Source: Nageia nagi (Eukaryota > Pinophyta). Taken from it: DNA of 64,000 bases. This document shows, one piece after another, positions 27,401 through 39,400 of the stretch. Numbering within the stretch: position 1 is the stretch's first letter; each line of letters opens with the position of its first letter. Position numbers and translations under genes: made by a program. The notes under the pieces are model-generated. The model saw only the letters and a list, made by a program, of their open reading frames with translations. It did not search any database and was not told the origin of the DNA. Location: contig JBITNC010000001.1 of NCBI GenBank assembly GCA_050084985.1, forward strand, positions 86,056,001 to 86,120,000, in the 5' to 3' direction.

Positions 27401-30400
27401 GATAGTAATGCAATAGACCTAGATCAGTCATTTCAAATGTTGCCTTCAGTTTGGATATGCACTCTTGGATGATTTCAATATTGTTGCCTGTTATGAGAAA
27501 TCATCCACATAAAGGAGAATTAAGACCACGTCTTTTCCTTGATTGAGTACATAGAGATCTGAGTCAGAGAAGCACTTGGAAAAACCAATATCTGCAAAGA
27601 ATCCTGAAATTTTCTTGTACCATGCTCTAGGTGCTTGTTTAAGTCCATACAAAGACTTCTTTAGTTTGCACACAAGAGACTCTTTTCCTTTTGGAATAAA
27701 TCCTTCTAGTTGATTCATGTAGATTTCTACATCCAAGTCACCATTGAGAAATGCACTCTTGACATCAAGTTGGAAAACTTTCCATCCCTGAGCTGCAGAA
27801 AGAGCAAGGATTATCCTGACAGTAGGCATCTTGGCCACAGGAGCAAAGGTTTCCTCATAATCAATACCATATTTCTGAGCGAATCCTTTGGCCACTAACC
27901 TTGCTTTGTATTTTTCAACTTCTCCATCAGAATTGTACTTGACCTTGTATATCCATTTATTTCCAATCACATTTTTCTCATTGGGATAAGGAACCAAATC
28001 CCAAGTTTCATTTTTCATGAGTGCCTCATACTCAACTTTCATAGCTTCCATCCAACACTCTTGCTTGGAAGCTTCTTTGAATGTTGATGGCTCATTCATA
28101 TTATCAATTTTGGCAAATAAGGATTTATTCAAGGTCATACTCCTTGTAATTCTCTGAGCTGGAGAATTTTGCTCTTGTGGTGACTTCCCTACATGATCAT
28201 CCAACCAGTTAGGTGCAAGCATAGAATCTTCTGAATCAGACACCTCAGCATGAGAAGTCGTATCCTCAGGAAGTTCATTGAACTTGACATGCCTAGAAAC
28301 AAAGACTGTTTTATGGGATGAGGAGTAGAGCCTGTAACCTCTATGCTGATTATCATACCCCACAAAGATGCATTTTTCTGATCTTTTGTCTAGCTTCTTT
28401 CTTTTCTCTGAGGTAATGAAGGCAAATGCATCACATCCAAAGACCCTGAAGTGTGAGATGTTAGGTTTCTTTCCTATCCATGCTTCATATGGAGTTTTTC
28501 CTCAACTGCTTTAGTAGGACACCTATTTAAGGTGTGAATAGCAGTGTGAACAGCTTCTTCCCATAAGAAACTAGGAAGGTTACCCAACATGCATCTTGCC
28601 ATTTCCATAATGGTGCGATTCTTCCTTTCAGCAACTCCATTTTGCTGAGGGGTGTAAGGGATTGTGAATTGTCGCTTAATCCCATGTTTAACACAATAGT
28701 CGTTAAACTCATTGCTATTATACTTACCCCCATTATAAGATCTCAGCATTTTGATCTTAAAATCAGTTTGATTTTCAACAAGTGCCTTGAAGTCTTTAAA
28801 CCGGTCAAAAGTTTGATCCTTGTGCTCAAGTAGATAACCAAATGTCATCCTACTGAAGTCATCAATGAAGGTCAGAACATAAGAAGCTCCCCCTAGAGAC
28901 TTAGTTTGAAATGGACCCATCAAATCTGAATGCACAAGCTGAAGAGGACGAGTAGACCGAGTTGCCTTATCTTTTTCAAACTTTTGCCTATTCATCTTTC
29001 CAAGAATGCACCTTTCACAAAGACCAATTGTGGGTGAAATATTAGGTAAACCTTCCAAGTTCTTGATTTTTCATATCTTGAATACTCTTGTGGTTAAGGT
29101 GCCCTAATCATTGATGCCAAAGATTACCTTTTGAACACACATTTGTAGCAAGGCAAATTTTCGAAGGTACTTGATCCACAATATAAAGGTCATCTTTTAC
29201 TGATCCTTTCATCAAAGTGGCAAGTCCTTTCTTAACACACCAGGAGTGTGAGGTAAACTCAAATGAGCATCCTTTCCTTGTAATCTGAATTATAGAGATA
29301 AGATTCATCCTTAGCTTAGGCACATAAAAGACATTATCAAACGCCTTTCCATGAATCTTCACATTCCCTATTCCTTGAACATCAAGGACTGTATTATCAC
29401 CTATCACAACTGTATCCTTGTTGTACTTATGAAAATTTTCAAACTTATCCTTTTCATAACACATGTGATTAGTGCATCCTGAATCAACAATCCAATCATT
29501 TGAAATAGTTTGAGTCATTGAGTAGTAGGCAACAGAAGCAGCATGTTTGTTCTTCTTTTTATTATTGAAATTTCTCACATTTGCATTTCCCTTACCTTTT
29601 TGAGCAAATTTCTTTTTGCGACAATCATACTCTTTGTGCCCAAAAATGCCACAAAAGTTACAATTTCCATCAAACTTTTCCTGCGGTGTTGGTTTGCTTG
29701 ATCCAGCTTTGTCATTCCTTTGCTTGAAGTTGCTGTGCTTCCTGATGGTAGATGAGGATTTGTTGTCTTTGAATTTATAATGTTTGAACGTCTTCTTGAA
29801 AGAAGTTTTGGTTGCTCCTAGAGCAATGCTATTATCCTTTGGAGAAATGTTCAACATTTTCTTGTTCAAAGTTTCCTCATGCTTCAGAAGGAGTCTAGAA
29901 AGATTGTCAAGAGAGATAACATCTTCTTCATCATCAAGCCTAGTCTCCATAACTGTGACAAAGTTACTGAACTTTGTAGAGAGGCTTTGAAGAATAATGA
30001 AGACCATGAACTCATCATTGATCCAATTGCACCCACAGCCAACCAGTTGTGTCCTGAGGTCAATGATTTTGTTCAAGTAGATTGAGGCACTTTCATCTTC
30101 TCCTTGACGATATTGCAACAACTTTTGTAGAATGGTGAACCTTCTTGAAAATTTGGACCCAAGGTAAATTTTCTTTAGTCTGTCCCAAGCTTCTTTTGCT
30201 GATGTCAAGGAAGAAATCATGAGAAGGATGTCATCTGAAACTGCACGATAGATCATTGAGGTTGCTAACTCATTCTTTGAGTTGTAAATTTCAAGGGCCT
30301 TCTCATCTGTAGGAGCAACTAGATCTTCATTTACTGTCTGCCACAGCTTCCTTGCCTGTAACTCAGCTCTCATACGAGGTTCCCATATGCCGAAGTTGGA

Positions 30401-33400
30401 ACCGTCGAGTATGTGCTTGGGTATGAAGGTTTCAACCATTGTCTGTACAAAAATAAATATGCAATAAGAATGCAAAATTTTTACAAGTTTCCATCTATAT
30501 AAATCAAACATAAGTAAACATGTCCCACATGTGCAAACTTATAACCACGATCCGTACAGGAATAAAGTTGGGGTTGTTTTCTTGTATAGAATTAGGCCTT
30601 CACCTGGATGCCCGCAAGGTGGAGCCCAGGTACTACCAGTCCTCAACCAGTTCACCTTGGTCAGTAATATACTCTCACAAGGAGAAGTACCAACTATTTT
30701 CCAAGGATCCGACGTATCTTGGACCGGCCATTTTAATTATCTTGATTAAAATTTTCAGTTTTCCTCTTAGGTTATCAGGATAATCCCTGAATGGACGTGT
30801 GGACATGTGGTATCACTACACACATGCCTGTCCACCTAATAGAGTTATGTCCAATCCAACAGAGGTCTTAGGGGCAATTAAGACGGACTTACCACCACTC
30901 GGGTCTTCGGACTAAAAGGGCTCCAGTCTGCCCTGTCCTCACCTTTTGGCTCCCCAAACAAGTCATGTTGTGGAAGAATACATGCGGATGTGTTCATTTT
31001 AGGGGTTACTTTCAATATTTGTGTTTTTGCAAGTATAAGCAAATTGTGCAAAAATATAAAGTAAAATTGCATCATCCACACGAGCTTGAAAAAACCTTAA
31101 AAAGTCCAATGGGTTTTGTACTAACCCCTAAAGGACTTTTACATTTTGTATATTTTGCTCAATTTATTCAAGCACTTAATGAATTAAACAAAAGAACTAA
31201 GTCCTACTTAGTATTTAATTCATAACATGCATTATTCCATGACTTAAAAAAATTAAGTAATCATGCATCATGCATTATTTAACTTAAAAATTTAAGTCCT
31301 AAGCATGTTTTATTCTTCAAACAAGATAAAGATACATGCATCATAAGTCTAGCATGCAATATTTAGATAAGGTTTACAAGATAAAGAGACATGCATCAAA
31401 AGTTTAGCATGCAATATCTAGATAAGGTTTACAAGATAAAGAGACATGTATCACAAGTCTAGCATGCAAGATCTAGATAAAATTTAAGTAAAAATTATAC
31501 CAATTCCCCCCTTTTCACTTAAAGTTTTATCCCTAAAAAAAAATTGTATGCTAAGACTTGTCTTATAAGTATGCATTTTAAGTAAAAAAAAATTTCTCTT
31601 ATTTACTTAAAAAATAGCATGCTTAGACTAAATTACTATGCTTAGAAAAAAATGCTAAGAGGTTAGCATTAAAAAATTGCATGTGCACCTTAGTAATTTA
31701 AACATGCAATTTTGAGTAGAATATTAGAAATATTCTAAGTACTCCTAAGTGCATTTAATGGGAGCAATTGACTTGTAAGCAAGTAAAAAAATTAAATGCC
31801 TAAGAAGTATATGTGTGCAAGTTGTAATAGGAGACCCATACCCCTACTTCATGCAATTTTAATGCTTCTCCTACCTCAAGCATTAAACAATAAAAAATAC
31901 TCCTAAGTCAAAAAACAAGTAAATGCTTTTTAGTTGTAAAAATATGACCCCCGCTTTTTCTTCCACCAAGAAAAGCATACGTTGTTTTTGGAAGAGCAAA
32001 AAATGCAAGTAGTCAACTAAACTAACTTAATGCATTTAAGTGCATTAAAGTGACTAAGAAGACTTGCAAGAAGTTGGCAGCCATCAACCTTGACCGTGGG
32101 AGGTAGGATGACCTAGAAGACAGCCAATGGAGAGAGTGCAAGGTCAGCAATGAAGGTGATGGTAGCCATGCATGGTGAGGGAGGAGGGAGAAGGGAGAAG
32201 GTTGCGTAGACTACTCTACTAGTGGTGCAAGGGAGATGGAGATATGGAGGCTTGCACAGGAGGAGAGGGAGGAGAGTGCGAGAGCAGAGAGAGAAGGAGG
32301 CACGGGCGCGAGGGAGACGCGGAGGTGTGCGGAGTGACCAGGTAATGTTTCTATCCTTGGCGATGGTGATGAACTTGGGCCCTTAACATCCGTGAAAGTG
32401 TTTCAGATGCAAGCTGAAGTAGCATGTCTGGGGATAAGGCCCAAGCAGTATCACTGTTGCATAGGTAAGATTAGATCAAAATGTTTCCTCTAGGACTTGC
32501 AGAGGATCCGGGAGAAGTGGCGTTGAAAAAATAACATGGTGAGGAGACTACTGCGCGTGCGGAGGAGGCTGCGGGGGCGTGCAGTCTGGAGGTCGAGACG
32601 TGATAGCTTCTCGCAGGCATCAAGCCCGAAAACCTCTTTGATGCCTCGTTTCGGAAAGGAAAGAGTGGTAATGGTGGCCAAGTCCTGCTCTGGGTGTTGA
32701 GCCGTTGTCGGTTTTTATATGTGCCACCATCATCCTTATCTGCAGCCCCGTCTGTGGTTTTTCCAGAACGTTTACTAGCAATTCGTGGTTTCCTTGAAGA
32801 GGCCATTTTTTTGTTTATTGTTCTATTTTGCCGCCAAAATAAATAATGAGCTATTCCAAGTCTCCAATTCTGGCGGCCTCAACTCCCATATTATGACCAC
32901 TAACTATACCTTTCCTCTCGTATCTTGGAACAACCAGAACTTTTCACTCGGAACCGCCAATCTAAGCTATTAACTAGCGCGGTTCCGAAAGATAAGATGA
33001 TTCAAAATGGCCAGAGCTGCTAGGGCCGAAATTTAAAACTGGCCTAGCGATCCTCAAAGCTAGCAATCCGAAAGCGCCGCGGATGGAAGTCGAACCCGCG
33101 ACCTCTAGGGTACTAGAGGAGTCTGTGCGCGAGGCGACGAAGCGCGCCCACTTAACTTACTTGACTCCCCCAGAATATATTGTTATAATATGATTTAATC
33201 CATGACCCCTTAAATGTATTTTTGAAAAATATATTATATAAAAATATTGCTCTCAAAAAATCTAAATTTTGAATAAAAAAATATTGAGAGCTGCCTTTTA
33301 AAAAATGCACACTAGAGGTTAAAAGCATTATATTTTTATTTTTAGCCCTCCTCCTTTTTTTTTTTTTTTGCAAAAATAAATGAACTTTCATTTATGTTTA

Positions 33401-36400
33401 CTTTAAAATTTTTAAAATTGCCTCTAGAAATTATTTCCCTCTATTTGCATTAAAATTTTGCAAAAAATAAGACAATTTAGAGAAGAGATAAAGTATTATG
33501 TAACTATTTCAAAACTTGTAAATAAAGTCCTCCACTTTATTTCAACAATAGCATATGTAAAAAATTGCACCTTCCTCTTTTTTTTTGATATTTTTCACAA
33601 AAGACTATTGTAAAAAAAAAAAAATTTCAATAAGATGCTATCATAATATATTTTTGCTCACAAAAAAGGCATTTTCTTTGTACATTAAAAATAGATTACT
33701 AACATAAAATATTGTTAGTAAGAAGAGAGTAGCAAAAATATATTATGGTATTTGAAGTTATTTTTGCTAAGACATTGAGCTAGCATAATCATACAAAAAA
33801 ATAGTATCATAATGAACTTAGTTAAAGAAGGATAGAAGGTTATACCTTTGCAAACCTTTTACCTCACAATGAAGATTAGGATTAAGATCTCCAAATTTGA
33901 GAAGGATGAAGAACCTCCAAAATGTAGAAGAAGAGCTTCCACACCAAGCTCTAGATACCAATTGAGAGAATTAGCACTACTCTAATTCCCAAGGTCCAAG
34001 ACTATAGAAAGCTCAATCACATTCAACATGCAACATCTACAAGCTACTAACACATTCACACAATATGACACCAATATAATGTGGTTCCTCCCTCCTTGGG
34101 AGTACATCCACAACTAGTTCTCTATTCTCAATCTATGCACCTCTTACTACAATTCTCTTCCTCTCCTACATAACCTAGTAGAGTAATCTTACTCCAAAAC
34201 TTAGATGTATTTACAAGAGGAGAGGCCCTCTATTTATAGCTTGAGAGCACCTCCCTAACCTCCCTTTAACCCAAGGGTAAGGTTAGGGTTACAATAAATG
34301 TGTGACCTAACTTTAACCTACCAACTAACCCCATGGTTAGGTCAAAGTCCACACATAATAAAGAATTCAATTAATCCCTTAAGGTATCTACATATCCTTT
34401 AAGTGATTAATTGAACTTACAAGGAGTTTAGATATTCACAATATTTCATTACAAATTCTAACAATTGTTGCTCACCAAAAGGCATAGAAGCAGCCTTTGC
34501 ATGGTTAAACAAAGGACTCAAATATGTTGAGGTTGATGCACTTCAAGAACTCAAACAAGAAAAGAAGCCTACCAAAATAATCAAAGCCTGGTTGAAACTT
34601 GAGGATCACAAGCTAAACCACCAACAAGTACTATAGGCTCAAAGCAGCATGTTTTCTGATGTCACCGTAACAGCGATAAGAATGGGGAAATCTGATTATA
34701 TAAAGTTTACAAAGGAGTTCTTGGGATTCTCAATAAGAATTGGAAGAGGACAATGGATCTATGTTATAAATGAGGCACTGAAAGATCAACTAGCAAAGAT
34801 GAAGGGATCTAAGAAATTTTATATGCTGAACTACTTTGTATACTTCCTATTAAAAGGGAAGAATAGGCCTAATGCCAAAGGAAATATTGAAAAACTGAAA
34901 AGCCCAATAATCCCCATATGGTGTTGTTGCCCTTTACAGCATAAGAATAGAAAATAGGATAAGTATGCCACGAAAAAAAATGTTTCGAACTATGCTATTT
35001 ATAAAGAACTCTCTAATGCCAATTTATTGCCTAAGATATCAGCCAAAGCAAAGGCAGTATTGAAGGAACATGTTGATTGGTACATTGAAAGCCCCGGGCA
35101 TATGTACATCAAAGTATATGATTCAAAAATACTCCCATACAGGCTGCCCAAGTACCAAATGATTGGATCCTTTTGATTGAATTTATCAAACAGGTACTCT
35201 ACCCACATAAAAGGTTTTTCAAGAAAAAGGCTAACATTGTAGAAACAAAAATCGCAGTTGGCTTTTATCAATGCTCATCTTGACTCAACGTTGAGATCAT
35301 GGCCCCAAGAGCTTATAAATTTTGGCTTTGGCAAAGAATCAATGGTAGAAAAATATGACCTCAACAGGAAGATAAGTAGATTCTCGTAAGAAGTGTTACA
35401 AAAAGAATACTTTCATGAAGATAATGGGGAGATAGAGAAACATAGAAATCTTACCTATAACGCAAAAGTGGATAAGGTAAGAGAAAAGATTGGTAAAGAA
35501 AGAGAAGTCAACAAAGTTGAACAGAAACATTCCTCCTATTTTCCGCCTAAGTCAAATTCTTCTTTTTTGTCAGATTCGTCTAACTCATTTGAGCAATACC
35601 AAACCATGATCAATGAATAGGTAACAGGAGGATACTACAAAAAATTCCTACAATGAAAGAACTGTGAGGAGAGGAAGAGGAGGATATTTTTTAGATGTAG
35701 AAAGTAAAGAACCTCCCACAATAGCCCCAATAGAAATAGAAGAAGAAGAGATGACTTTATGGAGGCATTAGATCTCACAAAAGAAGCAAAAATGATAGTT
35801 ACAAATGTGTAAACTAAGGGAGTTTCACAAGAAATTGTAGGGCAAGTACTGTCTAGAAACAAAAACCCAAATTAACCAGAAAAAGAAAGCAAATAACCTG
35901 CAGTAATGGGAGACAATGACAATGATGATGATAGTAAAGAAATGAGAAGACGATAAAGGAACAAGAACATGATCAGTCTCAAAAAGAAAAGAAAAAAGGT
36001 AAAGGCAAAAAAGGGGCTAAAGACCGATCGTCTGCCAACATAGGTCTCTCCTTTTCCAAAAATGATAACTGCAACCAGGCATGATACATTGATGTAGATA
36101 CATTTTTACGAGTATTGGGAAATATATATAGAGATGAAGAGGAAACAAGGACCCCCACTAATACCAGCTTACCGATCCATGAGTTGGACACTTGAGTAAG
36201 AGGCTAGATATGTGTTCCAACACCTTCATAGTACATGAAATCTCCAAAAACAAGCAACTATAAGGCAGTTCTGATCTAGTTGTTCAAAGTTAGCAAATCC
36301 AAATGGAGGCAATAGGGGTCTAGAGAGGAGAAGTGTTAACCACAACTACATCAAAGCAATCAAGGATGAGGTAAGCAATTACAGATAACAGATTGCCCAA

Positions 36401-39400
36401 CTTAAGAAATAAATTAAGAGATATAAAGTAGTAAAGTGGATAGAAACTTTAGGATCAACAAGTGTAAGCATTGAACACCTATCAAAATTACCAAATCCTG
36501 TTTTAAACCTAAGTATCATAAGCTAAACCACCAATAAGTACTGTAGGTTGAAAGGAGCATGTTTCTGACATCACCTTCAAGGCCACAAGCTTTCTATCTA
36601 CGATAATGGAGAAACCTGATGATGAAAACTTTAGGAAGGAGTTCTTGGGTTTCTTCATAAGAATGAAAAGAGGAAAATGGATAATATGCAGCTATGTTAT
36701 CAGTGATGCACAAAAAAATCAACTGGAAAAGGTAAGGGAAACTAAGAAATTTTATGCAATGAGCTACCTTGTATACCTCATATTAAGAGGGAAGAATAGA
36801 CCTAATAAGAAAAGATTGAAAATAAATAAATCAATGCCTAGGAGTGCTATTTGTAGAAAACTCTCTGACACCAATATATCAACAAAAGTGCAAGTAATAT
36901 TGAAGGAACATGTTGCTTGGTACATTGAGAAACAAGGGTATACGTACATCAAATGATCGAAGTATATGCTTCACATACAACCACATATAGGTTGCCCAAG
37001 TATGCAAAAGATTGGATCCTCTTGTTTGAATTTCTCAGATAGCTATTCATCTACGTAAAAGGGTTTGCCAAAGTATGCAAAAGATTGGATCCTCTTGTTT
37101 GAATTTGTCAGATAGCTATACATCTACGTAAAAGTGTTTTTGAGTATAAGGATGTCAGTGTAAAAACAACAAGTGCAATTGGCTTTTATTATGCTCATCT
37201 TGGCTTGAAGCCGAGCTTATGGCCAAAGAGCTTAGAAATTTTGACTTCACCAAAGATTCAATGGTCTGATGAGAAGATAAGCAAATTCTACCATGAAGTA
37301 TTCCAAAAATAATACTTTCATGAGGACCACATGGAGATAGAGAAATATAGAATTCTCACCTATGATATGGAGAAGGATAAGGTAAGAGAAAAGATTTTCA
37401 AGAAAGTGAAAAAGCAAATAAAATAGAACAAGCACATTCCTCTTCTTTGCCTTCTTTATCGAAATCTTCTTCTTCATCGAACTCTTTCAACTCATCCCCT
37501 CCTCCAAAAAACAAATATTTGACCAATATAGGACCATGATCAATGAAGAGGAAATAGGTAGGATACTAAAACAAATACACAATGAGAGAACCCCGAGGAT
37601 ATGCAGAGGAGAGATGACTTTTGAGGAGGCATTAGAGACTATAGAAGAAGAAAAATAATAGTTAAAAAAGAGGAAATGGAGGAATCTGCCCACCTTCTAC
37701 CACAGAAGGAAAAATAACACCAAGAATAGTAGGTCAATCTTCAAAACCCATCAGCCCAAAGAAAGGAAAGAAATCCAAATTTGTAGGAACCAGAAAAAGA
37801 ATGCACACAACTTCTATGATGAAGAATGCAAGATGGATGATAATAAAGAAGAAGGAGAAAAAAAGAGAGACGAGAACGAACATCATCACTCTCTGAAAGG
37901 CAAAAAAAAGGAAAAGGAATTAAGTGGCTAAAGATCTAACATCTCCACCATCACAAGTCTCTCAGTGAAAAATGATAACTATAACCAAGCACAATGACAT
38001 TTCCATAGATGCATTCATGCAAGTACTGGGAGAAATATTTGGAATATGAAGAGAAGACAAGGACTCCCACAAATAGAAGCTCAGCAGTCCATGAGTTGGA
38101 CACTTTAGTAAGACTGGATAAATCTTCCAATGCCTTCACGGCACATAAAATCTCCTCCAGAACCAAGAAACCACAAGGCAGATTCAATCTGGTTGTTCAA
38201 AGTTAAGAAATCCAAATTCAGAAAATAAGGGTTGACAGTGAAGAAGCATTAGCAAGTCATGCTAGCATCAAAGCAAACAAAGATAAGCAACTATAGGAAG
38301 CAGATTGTGCAGCTAAAGAAAAAAAATTAAGGTGTAAGAAATAATAAAGGGGATAGAAATTTCAAGTTTGACAAGTGTAACCACTTAACACCTCAAGTTA
38401 CACTATATAACAAATCAATCCATGTGAAGATATAAGGAGTTTCATTCTTCATATTTTGCATTCTTTTGGTGACAACTATGATTATTTCTATTCTTTATAT
38501 AAATTCAAAGAAATAAAGAAGAAAAATAATAAAGTACAATCATTACATGGTACATAGAATATTAATGCAGCAAATAAATTAAGAAAGCAAGCTTCAGATA
38601 AAGGAAAGAATATACCAAATGTAAAAGCATTCGGAATACTTGTGCTAGATTCTTATTTTATCATGTAAAAGCACTCATGGTTTTCAAGGGAAGAAAATAA
38701 ATGTCATGAGATATATAGGTAAAGCCAAAAAACTATACAAAAAAACGAACATGGAACATTAAAGATTAAAGATTAACAAACTACCATGGTAGAGCTTAAA
38801 AAGATAGGAGGATAAGTTTTCCACTGAAGAACTGAAGCTGCTGAAGGATGAGTCATTCCTTCCATATGGAATCATCAATTCAGAGAAGCAACTAAAAAGA
38901 TAACCATCTGTTGAACCCACAATGAACATTGTGCAATCAAAATGGGTTAGCTGGGGCAAACAAGTTTGCAATGGACAACATTTCTAATAAGCTTCATCAA
39001 CTACAAGGAGGCTAATAAGAGATTTTGTTTCTCTAAAGAGATCTCCCTTATGTAGTTAGCAAAATGGTTAAGAATAAGAACCATATTGTAATATAAATAT
39101 GAGGCTATAGTCTCATAAGGGAGAGAGGGTCTTGTACTCAAGCTATTGTGGAAGCGGAAAGGTTTGGGACCTGACTTGTAAAAATCTTTTCACATCAATA
39201 AACAGTGCATTTTAAAATATTCAGTCTAAAACAGTTATTTCTTTTTGTTTCTTTTGTTGATCCATTTATAAGAATGAAGTTATATCTAGAAGTTATATTT
39301 TGATCATTTTCCAGTTGAACAATGAATGATCTAAAGTCCTAAATTCTAATAATTAATTTCTCTTTCAAAGTTCTGAGATACATGTGCAAAATCTAAATAT

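Larger units (their letters stand above)
30440..33943 (-). other. long untranslated leader of element C
   Basis: 3.5 kb between PBS and gag. The gag-proximal arm (30520-31010) and the A/T-rich PBS-proximal arm (33170-33940) align with A and B. The middle (about 32050-33160) is GC-rich and unlike A or B. Three 55-bp units (acaagataaaga(g/t)acatg...) run at about 31320-31485. Confidence 0.6.
25173..34463 (-). mobile_element. Ty1/copia LTR retrotransposon C, complete and young
   Basis: LTRs of 501 bp at 25173-25673 and 33963-34463 differ at four positions. The flanking target duplication ATTGT (25168-25172, 34464-34468) is perfect. On the minus strand the order is LTR, PBS, 3.5-kb leader, gag with CCHC knuckle and DSG protease, integrase, RT, RNase H, minisatellite, polypurine tract, LTR. 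pol is broken by a TGA (29108-29110), a TAG (27246-27248) and at least three frameshifts, and integrase lacks its second catalytic Asp. It was probably mobilised in trans. It lies in the FBPase intron, inside ORF-family copy 1. Confidence 0.95.

Noticed and set aside
33075-33160. Functional tRNA gene
   Set aside because: B-box region is good, but no full cloverleaf or acceptor stem could be drawn.
38759-38971. Minus-strand frame with [11 protein letters not shown], possibly a WD-repeat-like exon
   Set aside because: One short frame with a fair acceptor-like tract; no second exon or full repeat found, and it lies in the FBPase intron without matching FBPase.
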